In this document: positions 53,201 through 61,500 of the stretch, in pieces | Numbering within the stretch: position 1 is the stretch's first letter | Layout: each line of letters starts with the position of its first letter | DNA from: Casuarius casuarius | Lineage: Eukaryota > Chordata > Aves > Casuariiformes > Casuariidae | Reading direction: 5' to 3' | DNA length: 64,000 bases | Assembly (NCBI GenBank): GCA_003342895.1 | Contig: PTFA01000009.1 | Location: forward strand, 9,587,515 to 9,651,514 | Translations under genes and position numbers: made by a program | Notes under the pieces: generated by a model | The model's database searches: none | What the model was told of the DNA's origin: nothing | The model's input: only the letters and a program-made list of their open reading frames with translations

Positions 53201-55572
53201 TACATATGAGAGCTCTCTTCTGCTTAACTGACTTCTGCTACCCAGGAACATGTTTTTCAAACCATCTCAAAGTTTAGCCAGTTCTCTTTTCCCATTTTCA
53301 ACGTATTTCCGGCATCTGCATTTTTTGAAAGACTGCTTCTGACATTTGAATTTTATGACTTCTTTTTACTTTTACAATTTCATGTCATTTAGTCAGACTA
53401 TAAAAACTCCAACTTAAGAAGAAAGTAGTCAGATTACAGGTAAAGTCATATACATTTTATATTAATGGTTAAAAACAGTTCTGTTTTAACTGTTAAAGGA
53501 TTTTAACTTTCTTGTGATATTAAGTCCATAGGAATCCTTATGAGGCACAAGTACTTGCTGCATCTGCAGCATTCAGGTGTGAGTTCTTTGGTCCCATATA
53601 AAAAGAAATGCTATTTGCAATGCAGCATATGATATCTTCTAATGAAAACAGCATAAAATGTACATGTTTCAGTTTTCTTTTTGTTTTTGTTTTTTTTTTT
53701 GCATACGTGTTGCCGAATGTTTGTAAGATGGAATAACAGCATATAGCTGCATCCAAAAAACCTTATTTTTTCAGTAAAACAAACTCCTAACACACAAAAT
53801 AAGATGATTAACACAAAGAGTGGTTTGTTTTACAAAAGCAAAGTGCTCTCACTGTAGTGAGGGTGAGGGCAGATTTTATAGCTAAATCCAATACATGCAT
53901 TAAAAACTATTCATGAAGATACCTGAATATAACTTACATTTTCTATTAGGTCACAAATTATAGCATTGTTGAAATACTCAATGTGAGTCCATTCAATCCC
54001 CTATAAGACAAAAAAAAAAAAAAGCATGACCAGAAAAACAATTGAAGGCGCTTTTTCTCTAGGCAATCTAAACTACATTCCAGTTAACTAAGATGCTATT
54101 TTAGTTCTATATGCTTACCAACATTTTATTTATTAAGAAAAAAAAATACAATCATCTCCTACTAACATTATCTGTGCAACATGAATGCCCTTGAGCGGCT
54201 GCCAGCGCTGCTTCCCATTCCATTCCCCAATCGGTGTCAACTTCCCATGCACTTGGCTGGAAAAAAGCCAAAGCTTGATCCTGCAAGGCCTTGGGTCAGT
54301 CAGTCCTTCTGTACACTCCCAATGTTTATAAGGAAATAAAGTCCATTTCAGTACAAGCATCTGAGATCAAAATTTCTATGCTCTTAGGTTTTTTTGAACA
54401 GGAGGAAGAAAAAGCTAAATTTAGATGAGACCATCTGAAAAATGCAGAGTCTGGCTAGTGTTCAGATATTCCTAATATCTTAATTTTTCCAAATATCAGC
54501 AAGAAAATTGTCAGGATGAAATGCCAATGCAACTGGAGATAACAGAGGTAGGGTAGAAAAGAACTGGAAAAGAAAAAGATTAATCTCATTCTTAATTTGC
54601 ATTCTGCAGTAACATCGTACAATTTAGTTCTTCAGATTGTCTGAGACATAATTCAATAAGCAAATTGCAGTAATTATATTTCAAGAATTTCACCAATGAA
54701 TGCAAAAAGAAAAAAGACATGTCAAAGCTCTGTATTATCCATCAAATTACAAGGCAGGAACTTTTACACAGCAAAATGGTTCCATCCAATTTGAGTAAGG
54801 AAAATGTGTGCCAGTTTCTGCATTTGTGAACGGATATTTTGTCTGAGCTCTGTGTATCATGGCAGTACTGCTAAAGCCTACTAGAACTTTAGCTTGAAGT
54901 ACACTCACAGAACAACATCAAACAGCAGAATTTGGGCTCCAAAACATAACTTAAAATTTACCCTTAAAACTCATACAGCTCACTTCAGGACTTGACTGGG
55001 AGAAAACTAGAAAGAAAACCTATTTGGAGTTACTTTCATCTTACACGATGCCATTTCATCCATCTACTTCCCTTTTGAAACGAGATGAGTTGCAGCCATT
55101 TTTGGAGTGGGTCCCAGAAGCTACTGTATCACCCAAAACACACCCTGTACCGCAACAGTGCTAATGCCAGAAAGGAAGTCTAGTCTTCTAATAAATTCAT
55201 TAGCCCTTGCTCAGAACTATCGTTCATCGTTGCCAACAATACATCCAAATGAAAGTTTGGTCTGTTTTATGCCCGCAGAGTTCATAACATGAGACAAAAC
55301 CAAAAATAACTTCTTTTGCTTAATTTAACTATCAGGCAGAGCTACAAAGACATGCTCCATGGCAGGCCCACTTTCAAACGTGACTTTGTTCCCTGAGGAG
55401 AGGTGCGAGCATGCATAATTATGACACTGGGAAGGAGGAGATAATGAAAGACTGATTTAAGTATTACCTCTCGGATGTATTCCTCCTGCTCTTCTTTGAG
55501 GGTAAGTTCAATGAAGATCTGCTGCAGCTTCTCGTTACAGTAGTTGATAATGAATTGCTCAAAACTGTTGTC
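26116..55572 (-). CDS. MYO1B: Unconventional myosin-Ib (MYO1B), C-terminal 741 residues, 18 exons, 5' part beyond window
   Basis: MYO1B is a monomeric, force-sensitive, actin-based motor that links actin to membranes (plasma membrane, endosomes, trans-Golgi tubules) and binds calmodulin as light chain. Eighteen exons join in frame with GT-AG sites and run from relay-helix sequence [18 protein letters not shown] through the actin-binding/SH region ([20 protein letters not shown]), converter ([18 protein letters not shown]), six IQ motifs and TH1 tail to ...LLEVAVP and a stop at 26116-26118. The mammalian protein has about 1136 residues, so roughly the first 395 (P-loop, switch I, most of the upper 50K domain) lie past 64000. 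I compared by eye with remembered mammalian MYO1B; identity is very high, which rules out MYO1A/C/D. No frameshift or stop was seen. One residue differs at an exon joint: Met where mammals have Val before QKYFLEMK. Confidence 0.97.
26240..29896 (-). other. MYO1B last intron (3.7 kb)
   Basis: Mostly AT-rich, containing an isolated GC/CpG-rich patch at about 27025-27245 and a TG/CG alternating tract at 28604-28642. No exon-like open frame with MYO1B similarity and no recognised transposon. Confidence 0.6.
28604..28642. repeat. (TG/CG)n alternating purine-pyrimidine tract
   Basis: About 39 bases of alternating TG and CG dinucleotides with one CA step. CG-containing alternating tracts of this kind favour left-handed Z-DNA. 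It lies inside the last MYO1B intron. Confidence 0.85.
29897..30024 (-). CDS. MYO1B: MYO1B exon encoding TH1 segment [10 protein letters not shown]...IEISD
   Basis: 128 bases: acceptor TTTCAG before GGTTCAGGA, 42 codons, then GA of a split Glu codon and donor GTATGT. Encodes the conserved TH1 segment [18 protein letters not shown]. Confidence 0.95.
30025..32762 (-). other. MYO1B introns around the 30941-31093 exon
   Basis: Two introns (30025-30940 and 31094-32762) of AT-rich sequence. No additional exon, repeat or RNA gene recognised. Confidence 0.55.
30941..31093 (-). CDS. MYO1B: MYO1B exon encoding TH1 segment ATSRIFLLT...FFAVHLKE
   Basis: 153 bases, 51 codons, phase 0 at both ends; acceptor TTTGCAG, donor GTAGGTT. 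It carries the core of the TH1/PH-like fold ([18 protein letters not shown] and [15 protein letters not shown]), which binds phosphoinositides in class I myosins. Confidence 0.96.
32763..32895 (-). CDS. MYO1B: MYO1B exon encoding TH1 segment [11 protein letters not shown]...KINRANGK
   Basis: 133 bases: completes a split Ser codon, then 44 codons ending in NRANGK; acceptor CTGGCAG, donor [23 protein letters not shown] is a recognisable MYO1B TH1 stretch. Confidence 0.96.
32896..35481 (-). other. MYO1B intron (2.6 kb), includes an undetermined base
   Basis: AT-rich intron. Position 34890 is an N directly after a run of nine T, so the homopolymer length there is uncertain. No coding effect is expected. 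No exon or repeat family recognised. Confidence 0.6.
35482..35588 (-). CDS. MYO1B: MYO1B exon encoding [12 protein letters not shown]...KKALYPA
   Basis: 107 bases: 35 codons plus AG of a split Ser codon; acceptor TTTTGTAG, donor GTAATG. Encodes the post-IQ / early TH1 linker, including [17 protein letters not shown]. Confidence 0.95.
36506..36640 (-). CDS. MYO1B: MYO1B exon encoding [12 protein letters not shown]...IFHLWR
   Basis: 135 bases, 45 codons, phase 0 at both ends; acceptor TCACAG, donor GTAGGG. It begins with Met where mammalian MYO1B has Val. The rest ([20 protein letters not shown]) is strongly conserved. Confidence 0.95.
37053..37127 (-). CDS. MYO1B: MYO1B exon encoding [16 protein letters not shown]...LQRI
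   Basis: 75 bases, 25 codons, phase 0 at both ends; acceptor TTTTTCAG, donor GTGCGT (a permitted but less common donor). It supplies the C-terminal half of the sixth IQ motif ([10 protein letters not shown]). Confidence 0.93.
37128..40287 (-). other. MYO1B intron (3.2 kb)
   Basis: AT-rich intron with a very AT-rich stretch near 39280-39340 and a perfect 8-bp hairpin (39340-39347 / 39352-39359). No exon or recognised repeat. Confidence 0.55.
39340..39359. other. Perfect short hairpin TGGGGTAA-ATAA-TTACCCCA
   Basis: Eight-base arms with a four-base loop, at the edge of a long AT-rich palindromic stretch in a MYO1B intron. No function is implied. Confidence 0.7.
40288..40374 (-). CDS. MYO1B: MYO1B 87-bp IQ exon (IQ5/IQ6), second duplicate
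   Basis: 29 codons, [18 protein letters not shown] to LGLK; phase 0 at both ends; acceptor TTTTAG, donor GTACTT. It ends one IQ motif and begins the next ([13 protein letters not shown]). At 72 of 87 bases it is identical to the exon at 43011-43097. The corresponding exon is alternatively spliced in mammals, giving isoforms with different IQ numbers. Confidence 0.96.
40375..43010 (-). other. MYO1B intron between the duplicated IQ exons (2.6 kb)
   Basis: AT-rich intron separating the two similar 87-bp exons. No third copy, transposon or RNA gene was recognised in it. Confidence 0.55.
43011..43097 (-). CDS. MYO1B: MYO1B 87-bp IQ exon (IQ4/IQ5), first duplicate
   Basis: 29 codons, [18 protein letters not shown] to LGYK; phase 0 at both ends; acceptor CATCACAG, donor GTACTT. 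It is a tandem duplicate of the exon at 40288-40374, and the donor hexamer is the same in both. It contributes the [13 protein letters not shown] calmodulin-binding IQ segment. Confidence 0.96.
43172..43191. repeat. (GAAA)5 microsatellite
   Basis: Five perfect GAAA units in the MYO1B intron, about 75 bases upstream (in transcript sense) of the 43011-43097 exon. On the transcribed strand it reads (TTTC)5, and so adds to the pyrimidine-rich sequence ahead of that exon's acceptor. Confidence 0.9.
43397..43483 (-). CDS. MYO1B: MYO1B 87-bp IQ exon (IQ3/IQ4)
   Basis: 29 codons, [17 protein letters not shown] to WHGTQ; phase 0 at both ends; acceptor GTCACAG, donor GTAAGA. It has the same length and phase as the two duplicated IQ exons and a related but diverged sequence ([12 protein letters not shown]), suggesting an older member of the same series. 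Confidence 0.95.
43484..47444 (-). other. MYO1B introns flanking the 45163-45231 exon
   Basis: Two introns (43484-45162 and 45232-47444), AT-rich, with no further exon or recognised repeat. Open frames here are short and unrelated to the myosin. Confidence 0.55.
45163..45231 (-). CDS. MYO1B: MYO1B exon encoding [23 protein letters not shown]
   Basis: 69 bases, 23 codons, phase 0 at both ends; acceptor AATACAG, donor GTGAGTT. It ends IQ2 (QQKKY) and begins IQ3 ([12 protein letters not shown]). Confidence 0.95.
47445..47594 (-). CDS. MYO1B: MYO1B exon encoding first two IQ motifs, [10 protein letters not shown]...WYRRYA
   Basis: 150 bases, 50 codons, phase 0 at both ends; acceptor GCCCAG, donor GTAAGTT. 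It holds the end of the converter/lever junction ([16 protein letters not shown]), IQ1 ([15 protein letters not shown]) and the start of IQ2 ([11 protein letters not shown]). Confidence 0.97.
48090..48183 (-). CDS. MYO1B: MYO1B exon encoding [13 protein letters not shown]...IFIRNPRT
   Basis: 94 bases: the last base of a split Arg codon plus 31 codons; acceptor TATTAG, donor GTAAGTG. It encodes the end of the motor/converter ([15 protein letters not shown]). Confidence 0.95.
49367..49567 (-). CDS. MYO1B: MYO1B exon encoding [10 protein letters not shown]...HWRGPA
   Basis: 201 bases, with split Arg codons at both ends and 66 full codons; acceptor TTTGCAG, donor GTAAGA. It includes the conserved CIKPND motif, the SH helix region ([18 protein letters not shown]) and the start of the converter (AGYAFRQAY). 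Confidence 0.97.
50246..50323. repeat. A23 tract followed by A/C-rich low-complexity sequence
   Basis: Twenty-three A (50246-50268), then C4A4C5 and CAAA repeats, inside the intron between the 49367 and 50531 exons. It reads as T/G-rich on the transcribed strand. No retroelement body was recognised next to it, so it is a simple repeat rather than a confirmed retrotransposon tail. Confidence 0.8.
50531..50757 (-). CDS. MYO1B: MYO1B exon encoding [14 protein letters not shown]...NPNYI
   Basis: 227 bases: 75 codons plus AG of a split Arg codon; acceptor TTCAG, donor GTAAAC. It encodes the lower 50K domain, loop 2 (around [15 protein letters not shown]) and the actin-binding helix ([16 protein letters not shown]). 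Confidence 0.97.
50758..52934 (-). other. MYO1B intron (2.2 kb)
   Basis: AT-rich intron with several A and T runs. No additional exon or repeat family recognised. Confidence 0.55.
52935..53135 (-). CDS. MYO1B: MYO1B exon encoding [17 protein letters not shown]...IQHYAGK
   Basis: 201 bases, 67 codons, phase 0 at both ends; acceptor TTCAG, donor GTACTT. It carries the conserved [10 protein letters not shown] and [10 protein letters not shown] elements of the lower 50K domain. Confidence 0.97.
53136..53937 (-). other. MYO1B intron (0.8 kb)
   Basis: AT-rich intron with a long T-rich stretch near 53675-53700. Nothing else recognised. Confidence 0.55.
53938..54000 (-). CDS. MYO1B: MYO1B exon encoding [21 protein letters not shown]
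   Basis: 63 bases, 21 codons, phase 0 at both ends; acceptor TCTTATAG, donor GTAAGTT. It is the classic myosin-I stretch after the relay helix (IEWTHI-YFNN). Confidence 0.96.
54001..55467 (-). other. MYO1B intron (1.5 kb)
   Basis: AT-rich intron; no exon, repeat family or RNA gene recognised. Confidence 0.55.
55468..55572 (-). CDS. MYO1B: MYO1B exon encoding [18 protein letters not shown]...EYIRE
   Basis: 105 bases, 35 codons, phase 0 at both ends; acceptor TATCTGACAG, donor GTAATAC. It encodes the relay helix that couples the nucleotide site to the converter. It is the most upstream MYO1B exon found in the window. The preceding exon should end in DIYGFEIFE, which I could not find between here and 64000. 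Confidence 0.97.
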
Positions 55573-58500
55573 CTGTCAGATAAAAGATGTTTGTATTTGG
55601 CTGTTGTGCAAACACAGTGGAATTCACCTGGACTAAGCTCCTGCAGCAGCTGCAAGCTAAAAAGCTGCTTTACTAACTACTCCTAATCTTGAGATGTGAT
55701 GGTTTGAGTAATGTTTTATTGAGAAATAGATTAGTTTGGAAACTTCAGGCCAAATCCTTCCCTGTGCCTTCCTTCATTGGAAGAGACCACAAACCTATAG
55801 AGCTTTTTATTTATGATGCCTCTGTATCAGTTGCTTGGGAAAAGTCATATGGATGCCTGTGCTGTCAGGGAATAAACAACAAAGTTTTGCCTGCACTAGT
55901 CTATCCCCATATGCAAAATATGGTCTCCTGCAAGTTCTGATAAATAAAATTATGACAGTAGCACTAGCTCTTTTCTGACCAGGATCACACAGTATCAAAT
56001 AAAGTATCCTATTTCTCTACAAACTGAGGCCCAAGCTGCTATTCTGGTTGTGGCTGAGCCTGGGTTAAGAGATTATTGGCTCCAGAGGTCAGCACAGTCT
56101 CCTCCCTGCCAAAAAATTGCTCATGTAATTGCCCCCTAAAATGGTGGGAATTAAAAGAACTTTGTCAACCAAAAAAACTTTAAAGGGGATAATTCATATA
56201 AAACTAGGTTAGGGAGCAAGCACATGTGTAGCAAATTGCAGAAGAGCCTGGGGAACTGAGCAGAAATAGGGAAAGTGGGATGGGCGGTGGCGAGGCTGCT
56301 GGGCGACGGCAGCCAGAAGAGCACATTTAAGTGCAGCTGCCCTGGCAGGAGCTGCGGCTGCTGCAGGCATCGGGCTGTGATGGACGGCTGTCACACGTAA
56401 GGCGCTGCCGCAGCCATGTCCACAGCAATGCGCTGCAGGATCCAAAACCACGGCCACAGCGAGCTCCTAGAGACCACACGGAAAACCCTCGCACACGAAA
56501 GTCAGCTAAGTTTCACAGTTAACTTCATCAGGGCAGGATTTCATCATAAAAGCTGTTGCTGATCATCTCATCGCCTGTATGTTAAATGAGTGCAGTTTAC
56601 AGTCCAGGTGCCCAGTTTTGAGGATCCGTTTCAAATGGCATTTTCAAACAAAAAGAGAACAGCAGCTTCATTGTTTGTCTCCAATGCTTATTACACTCAT
56701 TAACAGCATAAGAATTCCATACACGTATCCACAGAAATAACTGCGATCAAGAGTAATTTTGGATATCCACTACTGGACTTTTCTTCTGGTCTTTGGTGGT
56801 TGTTTTTTTCCTGTTTGTTTGTTTGTTTTTACTTTTTCTTTTTTATTACTAGTCATCAAGACAACACTTTGGTTATTTAGGAAGCCTGGAAATTTATACC
56901 ACAAACTGCTATGCCTTCTTACACTATTAAATAAACCTGCTATACAGTACCTGTGAAGTTCAAGTTACGATGATGGAATTTTTATGACTAAGGGCAACTG
57001 CAATCATTTAAATGTTTGAACTTAGGATCTGGTTGCTAAGATAAGATTAGGAACACACAAGCAGATTAGAAAATATTGAGATAGCACAAGTTATTTTCAT
57101 CATTTTGGTTTAAGTAAAGCAAAATCACAGCTGATCACCAAACTTTTCTGCAGCCACATCAAATTCTGCCCCTCATACCAACCGCGATTATCAGAGATTG
57201 CAACGCTTGCATAGCTCCAGACAAGAAAGTTAAAATTTAGCATGCATCAAAATCAGCACTGCAAACAAGTCATACTTACTGCACTCTGTTGCAAAAAGAA
57301 ATTACATAAACTGCTGTCAGTACTCACACAATTTCCATAGCAACACAGAATACAAAATGACTCTATCAGCATTTATTCGGTGTACCAAGTAGATGAGTAT
57401 TTTTATCAGATTCATACTTGTATGTCACTCTGAAAATGTAAACTGCTACATAAAGGTTATATATCACACTTTCATAGATGTGTGTATCTTTAGGTTCTAT
57501 CCAAAGATTATCAAATCAACCATGGGACTGAGGCACGTCGGAGTGTAACAGAAAACAGCACTGTCGCATTGTCACGTCTGTAAATCAGTGTGTATCATTT
57601 GTCTCAAAAAGCCACATGTATAGCATTTGGTCGATACATTTCAGTGAAGGGAAGGGGGCGAAAGAGAGGGCACGCAAGGAAGAACAACTAAAAGTTTATT
57701 TGACACATACAGAAAAAGTAAATATATCTAAAGTGATGGCCTTGAAGCAAAAAGACCCAAACTGACACATCACCTTGGCAATGAGGAAGGGTAAAATACA
57801 GTCTGTATCCTCCTGCCAGATGCATGCCACCCACTGCAGTTTTCCTCCAAAAGACAGTGTTCTTCCACTTACAAGGACAACAGGATTTTTAGTTTACATA
57901 TTACATACAGTCTTCATTTTCAAAAGAGGATGGAAATTGAACTGCAATTCCAGCTGAACCATCTAACTAAAAGGTCCATTAACAATATACTAAAGTAATA
58001 GCTAAATGCTTGCCTGATCCGATGTATCTTATGCCTATGACATTTATGGTTTGCCAGAGAAAAGCAAACCAAAGTCCACACAGCTCTTCACAAATCACTT
58101 TAGTCTAGGAAATTCTATTTGAAGTTGCCAAACTATTGAAAATTGCTATTCTTGGAAAAAAACGTCATTGAACATCAGTAGTAATTTTGGTATTTGCGTG
58201 CAAGACAGAGCATAAAAGGCTGATAGTTAATTATAGCAAAGAAAAATCAAGAAAAACATTTCTAACTATGAAAATTCTCAAAACAGCTCTGAACAGACCA
58301 GAAAACATTCTCAACTTAAATGTACTTTGGAAAGAAACATTTTGTGCCACAGGTTTTGGGAAACACTACAGGAAAAACTGAATAGAATGTTTGTATCTAG
58401 GCAAATTTGAATAAGAATAAATTCACAGAATTTCTGTTGCCTATGTTACTGTATATAACTTTTAATTATGTGAGGGCTACATAAAGCCTAGAATAATACA

Positions 58501-61500
58501 TAGAAATTGTAATGCTTTCTCCTCCGATATTTTAATGACAGCTCCTTGAAATTAATATGTTAGAACGAGCAAGGGCTATAAAGGACTTTTGACACTGGTC
58601 TTCAGAAGACAATAGAGAGTGATTAACGTCAGTGACAGCACATCACTAAACCGATCCAAGAGAAATAGGCTGAGAGGACCCAGCAGTCAGAGACTGTATT
58701 TGCTCCTTATGCTGAATATTCTGATTAAGCGATAAAAAAGGCTTTGATGAACACGGAAGCAGCATGGTCAGACCCAAAATTTCCTCGGAAGAGTTAGTAA
58801 ATTCAAATATTGTTAGGAAATCTCAGGGGAAATAAAAGGAATATTTAAGGCCAGCATTTCTCCACTGCTGAAGAGTGCAGGCTTCTTTTCCAGGCTGCAA
58901 TCTGCTACTTTAACATTAAAAAGCATCACTTCAATCACTGCATTTAAGAGTAACATTTCCAAACCATCCCTTTGAAGCCACTGTGGAATACATAATGTCA
59001 CCTTTGGGGAGGGGAAAAAAATCCCATTCAGTCTCTCAAATTTAATTAAAGGTGCCAGGAAACAGCACATCACCTGAGACAGGTTTAAAGTCATGTCAAA
59101 TTAGTAGATACAGATGAAACAATCACGCTTAGCTTATCCTCTCAATCTTTATCAGGTGCAACAATGAATTTAGACAACAACTAGAAAGATTCAATGATGA
59201 AAATCAAAGCTTATTTCATTATATTTTTCACTTTACAAATAATGGTCTTGATCACAGAGTTTTATTATTTATCAGCCTTCAGACTACCACGTATCAGGGT
59301 GCCATTTCATGACAGGCAAGTTTCTGAACTCCAAAATATTCTGTTCCGCACAAAAATATATTGCTCGCATAAACTAGCAGATCATTATATTGTACTCACT
59401 GAGGATGTTAGACTTGATCATGAAAAGACAAAATTTCTGGGTTTGAATCACTTCTGTTACTTAAACGACATATACGTGCTTGAAAGTCTACGCAAAATAT
59501 TTTTGTCTCTTAATATTTTACCTAATTTCTTTAGAAGATTTCAATCACGCATAACACAATTACCAGAAAAAAAGGATGTTTCTGACCCTATACATTGTTA
59601 CACCAGCAAAATACCAATAATAAAAGACAAAATAAAAATACTTTTGTCAAAAAAAAAAAAGAGCAAAAAAAATTGGGCTAAGTGTCTCCTACTGGCCTCA
59701 GGCAGAAATGTCAACATGCTGATGCTGAGAATCCCTTCTTGCATTACATTTATAGGCACAAAGTATCTAAAAAAGGGGGCATTTTCCTAGGAAAGCCAGC
59801 TACCTTCTAACCTTCTCTCCCCATAGACAAGGCATGTTCATTTTGGAATACCCAGATCCTAGTGATTGCCAAAGATGCAGAGGCAGCTAAGATACCTAGT
59901 TTTTACTGAGAGTCAGTGCCTCTGGAAAGGCAGGTTTCTCAGTATTAATATTGCCACTCTTTTATCACCCAATCTACAATCAAACATCAAGACACCAAAA
60001 GCATGGAATTTTTCTATGCAGGGCAAAAGAAAAAAAAAAGCTAACAGTACAGCAGAGTTCTGCAATACCCCTCACACTAACGCTCACTAGGATAGCAGCA
60101 TTTCACTGTGGTCCTGTTCTTCTGTTTACTTACATGAACATTTTAGTAAACAAACTTGCTTGAAAAATATCTTGTGTAAATCAGATTTTAAGCTCTATGT
60201 TTCTGTATAAATATCTCTGCAGGCAAAGAACCTGAGAAGCATATCATTTAATTAAAAATATTCCACATACATGTAATCAAACTTTATGTGTCATAGTGTA
60301 ACTAATGGAAGGCAGTAACAAAGACAGATGCCCAGACCTCAGGGATTATTTGTTTTCCATATTTGCATAGCAGAGCTGACTTCAGTCCTTATTGATGTTA
60401 TCGGCAAAACTCTCCCTGGTAGAGAACCAGGCACTCTAAAAACCTGTCTTGCTCTCATCTGCGGTCTCTGGACACACAGGTCTAAACCAAATTTGGAGTT
60501 AAAAAGGCAAGAACCCGTGCTGAATCCAGCAGATACAATGCACGTATGATCCACAGGGACATCCGGATACAATCAACTTAACAAACCTGACCTGATAAAT
60601 TAGTCCCAGAAAAACAGGAATTACAAATAGGCAAGAACCTACTATACAGTCCTGTCCATTCCTCTACTAAGAAATAATTGTTGCTCTAGGGCAAAATGTT
60701 ATTTTCACAAGCTCGGACAGAGCATTCATGTATATTTGCTCCAGCATTTCAAAAACTTCCTCTGTTGAAAGCATATAGCCAACGGGATTTACTTCATAAA
60801 CCTGTTCTCTCCAAAATAAACCTCTCTAAATACTGAAATTATAATGTGATTAATCAAATGGTGATTAACCTCATGGGATGAACCTCTGTTTCCGAATACT
60901 GCAGCACTCAAGAAAATGATTGTTTTAACTGTATTTCAAAATCTCCATGGCACTTAGCAATCCAAGCAAGGGTCAATCTCTGTAAAGCTCTGCACTTTCA
61001 CAATACCTGCCAACAAATGTACTTGATCAATTATTAAAGATTCAGTTCTCTTCTTTCACACTAGACTGGGCTTTGCCCCGTGCAATCAGATTGCATATTT
61101 TGGCACTGCGGCTTTCCAATACACAATACATGCTGACAGGCAATTTAAAAAAGGAAATCTGATGCAAGGTATAGTGCCTAGAAGAGGGAGCTGGAAATTA
61201 CACTCTAGAGATTAAGGCAACTGCCAAGACAACAGATATCTGTGGTTCAGTTAGAGAGAAAGCTAAGACGTGGAGGAAGGGTCCCCAGAGCCTAAACCTG
61301 ATGATAACAGAAGATAAGCCAATTTTCTTGATATGCTTTTTTCCTAATAACTCTCTTTCTAGTTATTTGACCCTTCTCCAGTAAAAAGTGTCCTCAGGGA
61401 AAAAGAAGTCTTAGGTCAGCACCATCTCTCAGACCTCAGCATGCTCTACTACATCTCTGCAAGGGTTATTTCCTTCATTTAATGAACAAGATACAAAAAG

